A stretch of 64,000 nucleotides of DNA from Fibrobacter sp. (GCA_024398875.1 JAKSIJ010000004.1:114629-178628); one strand, 5' to 3'. Shown: positions 52,469 to 63,300, numbered from the stretch's first letter. Made by a program: numbers and translations. The notes: generated from the letters alone by a model not told the origin.

Positions 52469-53593
52469 ATGATGGCTCCTGTCCTTTCCCTTCGCAATGT
52501 TTCGGTGGCTTTCGGCTTTGGTCGCACATCTCGGGAGTCTGCGCCTGTGCAGGTGACGGACAAGGTGAGCTTCGATATCTATCCCGGAGAATTCTTTGCG
52601 CTGGTAGGGGAGTCGGGTTGCGGCAAGAGCGTTTCCGCCATGAGCATCTTGCGATTGCTTCCTACGCCATCGGCTCGGATTGTGGATGGGGAGATTCTCT
52701 TTAATGAAACTGCAGATGGCCGCGGCGAAGAATCTGTCGCGGTTTCCGGCGTGGATCTCGCGAAACTTCCGCTGGAAAAACTGCAAAAGATTCGCGGCTC
52801 TCGCGTCACCTGCATTTTTCAGGAGCCCATGCAGGCTTTGAATCCGGTGGTGCGCATCAAGAAGCAATTGCTGGAAGTTTTCAAGTTTGGCGGATGTTCC
52901 GTTCCTGATCCGCTTCAGGAAATTCGCAGAATGCTTTCTTTAGCCGGTTTTTCGGACCCTGACCGCGTTCTGGAATCCTTCCCTCATGAACTTTCAGGCG
53001 GTATGTTGCAGCGCATCTGCATCGTGATGGCTCTCCTTCCAAAACCGCGCCTCATTATCGCAGACGAACCTACCACAGCCTTGGATGTGACCGTCCAGGC
53101 TCAGGTCCTCGCCGTATTGAAGGATATGGCTGAAAAAACGGGAACGGCGGTCCTTCTCATCACGCACAACATGGGGATTGTCTCGGAATATGCCCACCGC
53201 GTCGCGGTCATGTACGCCGGGCGCATTGTGGAAATGGGGCCTGTGGCTGATGTCATCAGCAGTCCGCTACATCCCTACACGCAGGGGCTTCTGGCGGCCA
53301 TTCCAGAAAGCCATCAGGACATGAAAACGCTGGAATCTATTCCGGGCAGTGTTCCGCAGCCGCGGGATTTTGCCGCCGGTTGCAGGTTTGCCGATCGCTG
53401 TAAGGTTTGTGCCGCGGGCTCTGCCGCGCTTCAGGCCAAATGCCGCTCTGCCGAGATTCCACCGCAGTTCGGACTCAGCGCAGTTTCTCCGCCGCAATTA
53501 GAGCTTGGCGCTGTCCTTCCGCCCAATGGAGCTGATTCCGCTAGCGATACGCGCACGGTTCACTTTGCCCGTTGCTTCAAAGACGCTCTTTAG
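52469..53593 (+). CDS. Peptide ABC transporter ATP-binding protein, OppD-like
   Basis: The 374-aa ATPase has Walker A at 47-54 (GESGCGKS), the signature LSGGMLQR, Walker B LIIADEPTTALD and the switch LITHNMG. The oligopeptide-transporter C-terminal extension (PLHPYTQGLLAAIPE, then a Cys-rich tail) is present. It is a single ABC module, not the double one of YejF; an OppF partner is not in the window. It likely energises the YejB/YejE-like permeases. Its stop overlaps the convergent acyltransferase gene by 4 bases. Confidence 0.9.
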   Translation: MMAPVLSLRNVSVAFGFGRTSRESAPVQVTDKVSFDIYPGEFFALVGESGCGKSVSAMSILRLLPTPSARIVDGEILFNETADGRGEESVAVSGVDLAKLPLEKLQKIRGSRVTCIFQEPMQALNPVVRIKKQLLEVFKFGGCSVPDPLQEIRRMLSLAGFSDPDRVLESFPHELSGGMLQRICIVMALLPKPRLIIADEPTTALDVTVQAQVLAVLKDMAEKTGTAVLLITHNMGIVSEYAHRVAVMYAGRIVEMGPVADVISSPLHPYTQGLLAAIPESHQDMKTLESIPGSVPQPRDFAAGCRFADRCKVCAAGSAALQAKCRSAEIPPQFGLSAVSPPQLELGAVLPPNGADSASDTRTVHFARCFKDAL

Positions 53594-54630
53594 AGAATCT
53601 TCTTCACTCCGGGAATCATCCGGAATAAATATACGGCAATAAACGCAATCGCAAAAATTACAATCGCTGTTATGGGCGCTGTAGTCAGAGGGCTGTAATC
53701 CAGTAGGGAAAAATCCAGCCCGTAAAAGCATTTGATGAGTAGCGGATGCACTAGGTAAACGCCCAGCATGCATTTGGAAATGTTGAGAATATGGCGGTTG
53801 GTGGTCATCTTGTCGCGGAGTTTTTCGCGGAAAAAACAGAAGATGGCTACGGCCACTAGGAAGGTCATGGGGCGGAAATTTCCGAAGAAAAATTCGTTGG
53901 GCTCGTCGCGCAGAATGCTGAAATAGGTGGAGAAATAGAAGGCGATAAACCAGGAAATCAGTGCTGCTCCGTAGAGAATTCGGCGTCCCGTCTTGCCAAT
54001 TCCAAAATGGGCGATGTAAAATCCCGTCAAATAGAACCCTGCAAAAGTGGTGCAGCCTTGAATGCCGATATTTTTGTAGAGCTGAAAGTGGGCTAATTTC
54101 AGGAGTAGATGGTTAATGGTGGGGAGGGCGAGACCGAAGGTGAAAAACAGCGCAATCACATAGAGCACCATGCGTCGGCTGGCATTTGCCGTGAATACCC
54201 GCATGGCTGGGGTCAGCGCGTAAAGCCCGGCAAGTGTGTAGAGGAACCACAAGTGGGGCTGTGGATGGGTGAAAAGGAGAATAGGGGTTTTCAGCAAATC
54301 CTTGGTGGTGGTTCCGCCGTCCAGAAATTCTCCAATCACGCCGTAGGTAACGACCCAAAATACAAGTAGCATTAAAATGCGGGGGAGATTTCGCGTCAGG
54401 ATTTTGTGGGGCGTGTGGGGATATTTGGGCGAGAGCATGAAAGCTCCGCTAATCATGATGAAAATTCCCACACCATAGCGGACGAGGCTGTTCAAAAAGT
54501 TGAGTTGAAAAAATGCCGAGGTGTCAACAGGAACCACATACCATGCGGAAGTGACGGTATGCTGAAAAACTACAGTGAAGGCGGCGATGATGCGGAGCCA
54601 TTCCGCATAAATCTCACGAGGGCGTTCCAT
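53590..54630 (-). CDS. Membrane acyltransferase (acyltransferase-3 family)
   Basis: The 346-aa protein has about ten hydrophobic helices and the family opening WLRIIAAFTVVFQHT, whose His is required for O-acyl transfer. Members acylate polysaccharides, lipids or antibiotics in the membrane. It follows the XRE regulator by 14 bp in the same direction, so the regulator may control it. Confidence 0.85.
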   Translation of the reverse strand: MERPREIYAEWLRIIAAFTVVFQHTVTSAWYVVPVDTSAFFQLNFLNSLVRYGVGIFIMISGAFMLSPKYPHTPHKILTRNLPRILMLLVFWVVTYGVIGEFLDGGTTTKDLLKTPILLFTHPQPHLWFLYTLAGLYALTPAMRVFTANASRRMVLYVIALFFTFGLALPTINHLLLKLAHFQLYKNIGIQGCTTFAGFYLTGFYIAHFGIGKTGRRILYGAALISWFIAFYFSTYFSILRDEPNEFFFGNFRPMTFLVAVAIFCFFREKLRDKMTTNRHILNISKCMLGVYLVHPLLIKCFYGLDFSLLDYSPLTTAPITAIVIFAIAFIAVYLFRMIPGVKKIL

Positions 54631-54644
54631 AGCCCCAAAGATAA

Positions 54645-54986
54645 TTATTTCTTCTTGATGTTTCGGAGAATGTAGCCGTGTGCTTTTCGGTTATCCGCAG
54701 CCGCCAGGAATCCCTGCTTTCTAGGAAATTCTATTTCCTTCTGGCTTGTCTCAAAAGCGTGAATCAACTCACTGCATTTCATTTTAAGTCCGCGGGCCAA
54801 GTTCCACACTTTATAGAAGGAGATGGCCTTCTTGCCGTTCTCCACATAGCCAATATATTGTCTGGAAAGCCCTGATTCCAGTTCTACCTGATGCTGCGTC
54901 AAGCCTTTGGATTCTCGGAGGTCGTGGATGAATTCTCCAAAAACTTTTGAGAATTGGGACAACTTTTCTGCATCATCTTTTTTCAT
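54645..54986 (-). CDS. XRE-family transcriptional regulator
   Basis: The 113-aa protein has a Cro/C1-type helix-turn-helix at about residues 20-72 (LTQHQVELESGLSRQYIGYVENG). A Lys-rich C-terminal tail follows. It likely represses its own gene and perhaps the acyltransferase. An inverted repeat GTAGTTTGC/GCAAACTAC lies upstream. Confidence 0.85.
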   Translation of the reverse strand: MKKDDAEKLSQFSKVFGEFIHDLRESKGLTQHQVELESGLSRQYIGYVENGKKAISFYKVWNLARGLKMKCSELIHAFETSQKEIEFPRKQGFLAAADNRKAHGYILRNIKKK

Positions 54987-55028
54987 GTCCTATTTTTTAG
55001 GAATTTTTGACTTGCGTTCGTGCAATCT

Positions 55029-55085
55029 GTAGTTTGCGTGATTTTCACCTTTTTGTAAAAAGAAACTTGCAAACTACTGTTTGCA
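55029..55085. promoter_or_regulatory. Inverted GTAGTTTGC/GCAAACTAC sites
   Basis: GTAGTTTGC at 55029-55037 and its exact reverse complement at 55069-55077, plus a further GTTTGC at about 55079-55084, lie upstream of the XRE gene and form a probable autoregulatory operator. Confidence 0.55.
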
Positions 55086-55206
55086 TTCCATTTCAGGACA
55101 CTTTTGTCATTCTATCGCATTTTGGTGCGTTCCGTTAGTCTCTTCTGGAGACGTTTGCTACGGCTCCGTCGATGTACAAACTGGCTTGGCAGAGCCTTCG
55201 GCTATC

Positions 55207-55214
55207 TATATTTA
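55207..55214 (+). promoter_or_regulatory. TATATTTA element before the first GLUG gene
   Basis: TATATTTA at 55207-55214 lies 54 nt before the ATG. Confidence 0.4.
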
Positions 55215-55268
55215 CGAAAGGATTACTGTGGTTTGAGGAACGGGTCTGTTCCGCATAAAGGAGAATCG

Positions 55269-58200
55269 ATGAAAAAGATGGTTCGTGCAGTTTTGTTTGC
55301 CATGATGGCTGTTTTTTCCACGGCGGTTTTTGCTCAGAAAGTCCCGTGCGCTATGCCCGAGAATCTCACGGAGATTGAAGGGGTTTACCAGATTGGCACC
55401 TGCGGCGACCTCTACAAGTTTGCCGAGATGGTTAATGGCGGCGAGACTGGCATCAACGGTATGTTGACTGCGGACATCGTGGTGAACGTGGGCGTGCTCA
55501 CTTCCGACGGAACATTGAGTGGGACCAACTTCACACAGTGGACTCCCATTGGGACGTATGAAATCCCGTATGCAGGAGTTTTTGATGGTGATGGACATAC
55601 CATCAGCGGGTTGTACTTCAATGATGAAAATGTGAATTACGTGGGCCTGTTCGGGTATAATGGAGGAAATGTCCAGAATGTGGGTGTGGTGGATTCCTAT
55701 ATCAGGGGAGCGGGCACTGTCGGCGGCGTGGTCGGATTAAATGCGGGTGGCACCATCAGCAACGTTTACAACACTGGCGCGGTGAGTGGAGATGATGATG
55801 GGGTCGGCGGCGTGGTCGGGTGGAATGCGGGAGGCACCATCAGCAACGTTTACAACACTGGCGCGGTGAGTGGAAGAGGAGATGGGGTCGGCGGCGTGGT
55901 CGGAGTTGTATCCAATTTAGGCACCGTCGAAAACGCTTATTACAATACGGATTTTTATAAAGGGAGTGCTGTTGGAGAATGTGATGGAGAATGTGAGTAT
56001 GAAAATGTTGAAGGCAAAACTACTGCCGAACTTGCCAGTACAACGCTGCCTGCGGGTTTCTCCGGTGAAATTTGGAATGCCGGGTCTGGAGAACCTGTTG
56101 TGCGCAATGGAAAACTGTTGCTCGAATTACCGGGGCTTAAAGATGTGGGCACGCAGCCGGAAATTGAATATACCGGATTCCAGCCTAATGCAGATGGCTT
56201 TTACGAAATCAGTAACGACGTGGAACTCAAATGTTTTGCTCAGCTCGTGAACAGTGGTGCTACTAGTATCAGAGGCAGGTTGACTGCGGACATCTGTTTG
56301 AACGCATGCGGCGAAGGCGAAAGCGTGCTCAAGGCAGATGGGATCTTGAATGGAGACGGTTCCAACTTCACGCAGTGGACCCCGATTGGAACGGCAGAAA
56401 AACCATACGCAGGGACTTTTGATGGCAAGGATGCAGAAGGAAATGCTCATGTCATCAGTGGATTGTACTTCAGCGATGAAGATGTGAATTACGCGGGCCT
56501 GTTCGGGTGCATGGTCGATGATGCAAAAGTTCAGAATGTGGGTGTGGTGGATTCCTATATCAGGGGAGCAGCCACTGCCGGCGGCGTGGTCGGGAATAAT
56601 GGTGGCACCGTCCGCGACGTTTACAACACGGGCTCCGTGAGCGGATCTGGCAACGATGTCGGAGGCGTGGTCGGGGCGAACTATGGCACGGTCAGCAACG
56701 CGTACAACACGGGCTCCGTGAGCGGATCTGGCGACGATGTCGGAGGCGTGGTCGGGTATAATGGTGGCACCGTCAGCAACGTGTATAACACTGGCGCGGT
56801 GAGTGGTGGAGATAATGTTGGCGGCGTGGTCGGACAGAATTTATTTGGCACCATCAGCAACGTTTACAACACTGGCGCGGTGAGTGGAACAGACAGAGTC
56901 GGCGGCGTGGCCGGGGACAATGGTGGCACCAGCAGCAACGTTTACAATGTTTACAACACTGGCGCGGTGAATGGCCAGATCGGAGTCGGCGGCGTGGTCG
57001 GGAGAAATATGGATGCCACCGTCAGCAACGTTTACAACACTGGCGCGGTGAGTGGAACAGACAGAGTCGGTGGCGTGGTCGGGTTTCTATCCATAGGCAC
57101 CGTCAAAAATGCCTACTACAATACGGATTTTTATGCAGGGAATGCTTTGGGTGAAAATAAGAGTGGAAATATTGAAAATGTTGATGGCAAACCGACTGGC
57201 GAACTTATCGCAATTGATTTAGGTTCAGCGTGGGTGGCCGGCAATTTAGCTTACGACAAGACAGCAGGAATATTGGTGGCCAGTTTCCCCTATCTAGAAA
57301 ATCTTTCAGTTTTCCAATACAAGATAAATCTTTTGGAGTTCAAGGTTGTTGACAACGTCATTCAGATTGCAAATGCGGACGAACTCAAGGATTTTGCAAG
57401 ACTTGTAAATGAATTTGGCGTGACAGATGTCGATGCTAAGTTGACGGCGGACATCTGCCTGAACGCCTGCGGCGAAGGCGAAAGCGTGCTCAAGGCAGAC
57501 GGGACCTTGAATGGAGACGGTTCCAACTTCATGCAGTGGACTCCCATTGGAACGGCAGAAAAACCATACGCAGGGACGTTTGATGGCATGGATGCCGAAG
57601 GGAATGCTCATGTCATCAGCGGGCTGTACTTCAATGATGAAACTGCGGATTCCGTGGGCCTGTTTGGGAGCATCGGTGAAAATGCGCAAGTCCAGAACGT
57701 GGGCGTGGAGGATTCCTATTTCAGGGGAGGCGACTATGTCGGCAGTGTGGTTGGTTTCTGCGAATCTGGCGAAGTCGACAACGTGTACAACACTGGCATT
57801 GTGGAAGGTGAAAACTATGTCGGCGGCGTGGCCGGGTATATTGATGCGGGTGTCGTCAGCAACGCGTACAACACTGGCTCCGTGAGCGTGACAGGGAATT
57901 ATGTCGGTGGCGTGGTTGGGGGTGTTGACAACAAAGGTTCCGTCAGCAATGTGTACAACATGGGTTCCGTGGGTGGAACGAGGTTTACTATCGGCGGCGT
58001 AGTCGGCTTCGACTACAGCGTCACTATCAGCAACGCCTACTTCAATACGGATTTCTTTACGGGGAATGCTTTGGGTTCTGGCGACGATGTTGAAAATGTC
58101 GGGGGCAAAACTAGTGCCGAACTTGCTGCTGGAACGGACGTTGTCCTCGATGCAGATTTTTGGGTTGTCGGCGCGGTAAGTGAAAACGTCAAGCGAGATA

Positions 58201-58931
58201 CCCTCTACTACCCGTATCTCAAGGTCTTTGGCCCACATAAGTATGAGTTAAGCGATGTGAAGAAGTACGCCATCACCGTTGTCGTGAACGATAAGGCCAT
58301 GGGTACAGTAACTGGTGCCGGCGAGTATGAATACGGCACGACTGTGAAACTTTCTGCCACCGCGAATGAGGGCTATAAGTTTACCGACTGGGAAGACGAC
58401 GTGAAGACGGCCGCCCGTACGATTACCGTGACGAAGGCAGAGACTTATACAGCCAATTTTGAGGCCATTTCGAGTAGCTCCAGTGAAGTGGAGAGTAGTT
58501 CCAGTGTGGCGGAAAGCAGTTCGTCTGTGGATGAATCCAGTTCCTCTGAAGCTGTTTCCAGTTCTAGTTCTGCGAAGAGTTCCTCAAGTTCCGCGAAGTC
58601 TAGTTCTTCTGAAGTGAAGTCCAGTTCCTCCGAGGCTGAATCCAGCTCCAGTGAAGCGAAGTCCAGCTCTAGCGACGCAAAATCCAGCAGCAGCCAGAAG
58701 GAATCCATCATCGCTCAGGCTCAACTGCCGCAGTTCAGCGTCACCGCCTCCGGAAAGATGGTCTCCATCGCTGGCGCCCGCCCGAACTCCATCGTGAACG
58801 TCTTTGACATGCAGGGCAACATGGTGAAGACGGTTGTGGCTACCTCCGCCAACTTCACCTTCGCTCTGCCCAGCGCCGGCGTGTACATCGTCAAGAACGG
58901 CTACACCGCCAAGCGTGTGAACGTCCGGTAA
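55269..58931 (+). CDS. Giant GLUG-repeat surface protein with T9SS-like C-terminal domain
   Basis: The 1220-aa protein has a signal peptide (about residues 1-22, ending VFA). Three large modules follow. Each has a leading block (ADI.LNACGEGESVLKADG), a QWTPIG and HVISGLYF region, and an array of GLUG repeats of about 25 residues (VGGVVG.N.GTISNVYNTGAVSG). Next come an InlB-type B-repeat (about 995-1065: YAITVVVN to YTANFEA), a Ser-rich linker and a 65-residue C-terminal domain (PNSIVNVFDMQGNMVKTV, GVYIVKNG) resembling the Por/T9SS sorting domain. It is probably secreted and cell-surface bound, perhaps an adhesin. I chose ATG 55269 (AAAGGAG upstream), not the upstream frame extension at 55104. 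Confidence 0.88.
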   Translation: MKKMVRAVLFAMMAVFSTAVFAQKVPCAMPENLTEIEGVYQIGTCGDLYKFAEMVNGGETGINGMLTADIVVNVGVLTSDGTLSGTNFTQWTPIGTYEIPYAGVFDGDGHTISGLYFNDENVNYVGLFGYNGGNVQNVGVVDSYIRGAGTVGGVVGLNAGGTISNVYNTGAVSGDDDGVGGVVGWNAGGTISNVYNTGAVSGRGDGVGGVVGVVSNLGTVENAYYNTDFYKGSAVGECDGECEYENVEGKTTAELASTTLPAGFSGEIWNAGSGEPVVRNGKLLLELPGLKDVGTQPEIEYTGFQPNADGFYEISNDVELKCFAQLVNSGATSIRGRLTADICLNACGEGESVLKADGILNGDGSNFTQWTPIGTAEKPYAGTFDGKDAEGNAHVISGLYFSDEDVNYAGLFGCMVDDAKVQNVGVVDSYIRGAATAGGVVGNNGGTVRDVYNTGSVSGSGNDVGGVVGANYGTVSNAYNTGSVSGSGDDVGGVVGYNGGTVSNVYNTGAVSGGDNVGGVVGQNLFGTISNVYNTGAVSGTDRVGGVAGDNGGTSSNVYNVYNTGAVNGQIGVGGVVGRNMDATVSNVYNTGAVSGTDRVGGVVGFLSIGTVKNAYYNTDFYAGNALGENKSGNIENVDGKPTGELIAIDLGSAWVAGNLAYDKTAGILVASFPYLENLSVFQYKINLLEFKVVDNVIQIANADELKDFARLVNEFGVTDVDAKLTADICLNACGEGESVLKADGTLNGDGSNFMQWTPIGTAEKPYAGTFDGMDAEGNAHVISGLYFNDETADSVGLFGSIGENAQVQNVGVEDSYFRGGDYVGSVVGFCESGEVDNVYNTGIVEGENYVGGVAGYIDAGVVSNAYNTGSVSVTGNYVGGVVGGVDNKGSVSNVYNMGSVGGTRFTIGGVVGFDYSVTISNAYFNTDFFTGNALGSGDDVENVGGKTSAELAAGTDVVLDADFWVVGAVSENVKRDTLYYPYLKVFGPHKYELSDVKKYAITVVVNDKAMGTVTGAGEYEYGTTVKLSATANEGYKFTDWEDDVKTAARTITVTKAETYTANFEAISSSSSEVESSSSVAESSSSVDESSSSEAVSSSSSAKSSSSSAKSSSSEVKSSSSEAESSSSEAKSSSSDAKSSSSQKESIIAQAQLPQFSVTASGKMVSIAGARPNSIVNVFDMQGNMVKTVVATSANFTFALPSAGVYIVKNGYTAKRVNVR

Positions 58932-59071
58932 AGTGCGAACAAAACCTTAAATTTTGATTCGCTTGTTGCGAATTTTTGCGTAAATCCGCAAATTTTCGCA
59001 ATAGACTTGCCGTTTTTGCTTAAAATCGTGTAATTTTTACCTACAACTCCAAAATTACGCAAAAAAATGTG

Positions 59072-59079
59072 TATATTTA
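59072..59079 (+). promoter_or_regulatory. TATATTTA element 4 nt before a start codon
   Basis: It ends 4 nt before ATG 59084 and no ribosome binding site is present; leaderless message likely. Confidence 0.5.
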
Positions 59080-59083
59080 GTCC

Positions 59084-60247
59084 ATGATTCCTCGCGATTT
59101 GACCAATTCCCTAAAAATGATGGCCGGGGTCTACCCGATTGTCACCCTGATTGGCCCACGACAGTCAGGCAAGACGACTTTGGCCAGGGAGAGTTTCCCT
59201 GGCTACACCTACGTCAATTTGGAACGCCTTGAAACTCGGAGATTTGCGAAGGAAGATCCTAAGGGATTCTTTGAATCGTATCCGCCCCCCCTGGTTATTG
59301 ATGAAGTACAAAATTGTCCGGAACTGTTAAGCGAGATACAGGTGCTGAGCGACAGCCTTAAAAAAAACGGCAATTTTATCCTAACGGGGAGTCAGCAGCT
59401 TTCCCTGATGCAGGGGGTGACCCAGTCCCTTGCCGGGCGAACGGCTTTATTGACGCTGTTGCCGTTGTCGCTGAGGGAGCTTGCGCAGGCGGGTGTCCGT
59501 AAAAGTCGCGACGAAAGCATCCTCTGGGGAGGGATGCCCCGAATCTACGACAGCGGCATTGAACCCGGAGTCTATTACAGGGATTATTTCAGAACATACG
59601 TGGAACGGGACGTGCGTTCCCTCATGAAAATCAAGGATTTCGACAAGTTCGAAATTTTCGTGAAATTGCTTGCGGGCCGAATTGGGCAAGTATTCAATGC
59701 CTCCGCCCTGGCGGGCGACGTTGGTGTCTCCAGCAAGACGATTGGCGAGTGGGTTGCTTTGCTTGAAACCTCAAACATCATTTTCAAACTGCGGCCTTGG
59801 TTCGGGAATCTTGGCAAGCGACTGGTCAAGTCTCCGAAAATCTATTTTACAGACGTGGGCCTTGCTGCAATGCTTCTTGGAATCGAAAACACGCAACAAC
59901 TTTCTAGAGACCCGTTGCTTGGGAATTTGTTCGAAAACCTCGTCGTGCTGGAAGTGATGAAATCCGCGTTTAATGAAAACAGGATGATAGAGTTTTTCTA
60001 CTTCAGAACGGATACCGGCGTAGAAGTCGACCTGCTCTTCAAGGTTGAAAACAGGTGGACGGCGGTGGAGATTAAATCCGCATCTAGCGTTAATTCCGAT
60101 TACTTCAAGAATATGGATAAACTTGCCAAGTTGCCGGGCTTTGAATCGCTGGACAAGAATCTTGTCTATTCAGGCGAAAACCTGAAGAACTTCAAGGGTG
60201 TTCGTTGCTGCAATTTTGAAACCGCCGGTTCTCTGCTTTTAAGGTAA
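59084..60247 (+). CDS. AAA ATPase with DUF4143 domain
   Basis: The 387-aa protein has an N-terminal P-loop (GPRQSGKT, 24-31), Walker B (LVIDEVQN) and a LTGSQ sensor, then a C-terminal DUF4143 domain. That domain ends in a nuclease-like block (GVEVDLLFK, then AVEIKSA) with the D...ExK pattern. Such proteins are common in variable genome regions and are often called ATPases of unknown function, with possible roles in defence or mobile-element biology. It sits between two GLUG genes and appears to be an independent unit with its own promoter. Confidence 0.85.
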   Translation: MIPRDLTNSLKMMAGVYPIVTLIGPRQSGKTTLARESFPGYTYVNLERLETRRFAKEDPKGFFESYPPPLVIDEVQNCPELLSEIQVLSDSLKKNGNFILTGSQQLSLMQGVTQSLAGRTALLTLLPLSLRELAQAGVRKSRDESILWGGMPRIYDSGIEPGVYYRDYFRTYVERDVRSLMKIKDFDKFEIFVKLLAGRIGQVFNASALAGDVGVSSKTIGEWVALLETSNIIFKLRPWFGNLGKRLVKSPKIYFTDVGLAAMLLGIENTQQLSRDPLLGNLFENLVVLEVMKSAFNENRMIEFFYFRTDTGVEVDLLFKVENRWTAVEIKSASSVNSDYFKNMDKLAKLPGFESLDKNLVYSGENLKNFKGVRCCNFETAGSLLLR

Positions 60248-60261
60248 TGGGCGCTATTATC

Positions 60262-60269
60262 TATATTTG
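60262..60269 (+). promoter_or_regulatory. TATATTTG element before the second GLUG gene
   Basis: It lies 31 nt before the ATG, followed by AAAGGAG, the same leader ending as in the first GLUG gene. Confidence 0.5.
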
Positions 60270-60300
60270 AGGCGTTATGTCCCTGCATAAAGGAGAATCG

Positions 60301-63300
60301 ATGAAAAAGATGGCTTTTGCAGTTCTGTTTGCCATGATGGCTGTTTTTTCCACGGCGGTTTTTGCCGAGGAAGACCCGTGCGATAAGCCCGCGAATCTCA
60401 CGGAGATTTACGGGGTTTACCAGATTGGCACCTGTGGCGACCTCTACAAGTTTGCTGAGATGGTTAATGGTGGCGAGACTGGCATCAACGGCAAGTTGAT
60501 TGCGGACATCTGCCTGAACGCTTGCGGCGAGGGCGAAAACGTGCTCAGTTCAGACGGTACCTTGAATGGAAATGGTTTCAAGTTTATACAGTGGACTCCC
60601 ATTGGAACGGAAGAAAAACCATATAAAGGGACTTTTAATGGCAATGGCCATACCATCAGCGGGTTGTACTTCAATGATGAAAATGTGGATTACGTGGGCC
60701 TGTTCGGGTTCATTAGCGATATGGCGAAAGTTTGGAATGTGGGTGTGGTGGATTCCTATATCAAGGGTTTGGAATATGTCGGCGGCGTGGTCGGATTTAA
60801 TGCGCGTGGTGGCACCATCCGCTACGTTTACAATACTGGCACGGTGAGTGGAACAGACAGCAGAGTCGGCGGCGTGGTCGGGAATAATAGTGGCACCGTC
60901 AGCAACGTTTACAACACTGGTGCGGTGAGTGGAGATGGGTGGGTTGGCGGCGTGGTCGGGGATAATGGTGGCACCGTCAGCAACGTTTACAACACAGGCG
61001 CGGTGAGTGGAGAAGATGGTGTTGGTGGCGTGGTCGGAGAGAATGATGGCAACATCAGCAACGTTTACAACACTGGCGCGGTGAGTGGAAGGACGGAAGT
61101 CGGTGGCGTGGTCGGGGTCAACGACTACACTGGCACCGTCAGCAACGTGTACAACACCGGCACAGTGAGCGGAGACAATATTGTTGGCGGCGTGGTCGGA
61201 CAGAATTTATCTGGCTCTGTCAGCAACGTTTACAACACTGGTGCGGTGAGTGGAATAGACAGAGTTGGCGGCGTGGTCGGATGTAACAAAGACCTCGTCA
61301 GCGACGCTTATTACAACACGGATTTTTATACAGGGAGTGCTGTTGGTGAAAATGGTGGAATAGTTCGTAGTGCTGAAGGAAAACCGACTGCCGAACTTGC
61401 CAGTACAACGCTGCCTCCAAATTTGTGGGTCGCTGGGTCCGGAGAGCAGCCGGTTGTGAGTGATGGAAAACTGGTGTACAAATTACCGGGGCTTATAGAT
61501 GTGGGCTCGCAACCAGAAATTGAGTATACCGGATTCCAGCCTAATGCAGACGGTTATTACGAAATCAGCAACGCCCAGGACCTCAAGTGGTTCGCTCAAC
61601 TCGTGAACAGTGGTACTACTAGTATCAACGGCAGGTTGACTGCGGACATCTGTCTGAACGCATGCGGCGAAGGTGAATCCGTGCTCAAGGCAGACGGGAC
61701 CTTGAATGGAGACGGTTCCAACTTCACGCAGTGGACTCCCATTGGAAGTTCCTCACAAAAGTTCCTCGGAACTCTCGATGGTCAAGGACATACTGTCAGC
61801 GGACTGTACTTTAGCGATGAAAATGTGTATTACGCGGGCCTGTTCGGGTTCATTGACGATAAGGCGAAAATTCAGAATGTGGGTGTGGTGGATTCCTATA
61901 TCAGGGGAAGGTATTATGTTGGCGGTGTGGTCGGATATAACAAAGGCACCATCAGCAACGTTTACAACACTGGCGCGGTGAGAGGATTTGAGTATGTCGG
62001 TGGCGTGGTCGGGCAGAATGCTGGCGGCGTCCGCATGGTTTACAACGCTGGCGCGGTGAGTGGAGATAAACGTATTGGCGGTGTGGTCGGATATAACAAT
62101 GGCGACCTTAGCAACGTTTACAACACTGGCGCGGTGAGTGGACTGGGCGAAGTCGGCGGCGTGGTCGGATTTAATGCGGGCGGTGGCACCGTCGAAAACG
62201 CTTATTACAATACGGATTTTTATGCATGGAGTGCTGTTGGAAAATGTGATGGAGAATGTGAGTATGAAAATGTTGAAGGCAAGACAACTGCCGAACTTGC
62301 CAGTACAACGCTGCCTGATGGCTTCTCCAGCGAAATTTGGGTTGCGGGTTCCGGAGAATCGTTTGCGAGCAATGGAAAATTGATGTACAAATTACCAGGA
62401 CTTAAAAATGTGGGTTCACAGCCGGAAATGGAATATACCGGATTCCAGCCTAATGCAGAAGGTTTTTACGAGATTAGCACTGCACGGGAACTCAAATGTT
62501 TTGCTCAGCTCGTGAACAGTGGTGCTACTAGTATCAACGGCAGGTTGACTGCGGACATCTGCCTGAACGCTTGCGGCGAAGGTGAATCCGTGCTCAAGGC
62601 AGACGGGACCTTGAATGGAGACGGTTCCAACTTCACGCAGTGGACCCCGATTGGAACGGTAGAAAAACCATATGAAGGGACTTTTGATGGCAATGGGAAA
62701 AGAATCAGTGGGCTGTACTTCAGCGATGAAGATGTGAATTACGTGGGCCTGTTCAAGTATAATGAAGGGATAGTCCAGAATGTGGGTGTGGTGGATTCCT
62801 ATATCAGGGGAAGGTATTATGTTGGCGGTGTGGTCGGATGTAACAAAGGCACCGTCAGCAATGTCTACAATACTGGCGCGGTGAGTGGAAGTGACGAAGT
62901 TGGCGGTGTGGTCGGATGTAACAAACGCACCATCAGCAATGTGTACAATACTGGTGCGGTGAGTGGATGGGTGGAAGTCGGCGGCGTGGTCGGATTTAAT
63001 GCGGGCAACAGCACCGTCAGCAATGTTTACAACACTGGCGCGGTGAGCGGAAACGTCAAAGTTGGTGGAGTGGTCGGGTGGAATATAGATGGTACCGTCA
63101 GCAACGTTTACAACACTGGCGCGGTGAGTGGACTGGACGAAGTCGGCGGCGTGGTCGGGAATAATGGTGGCACCGTCGAAAATGCCTACTACAATACGGA
63201 TTTTTATGCAGGGAATGCTTTGGGTGAAAATAAGAGTGGAAGTATTGAAAATGTTGATGGCAAACCGACTGGCGAACTTATTGCAATTGATTTTGGTTCA

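Noticed and set aside
55104..55268. 55-residue N-terminal extension of the first GLUG protein
   Set aside because: The signal peptide starts at ATG 55269, preceded by AAAGGAG, and the same start and leader are found in the paralog at 60301.
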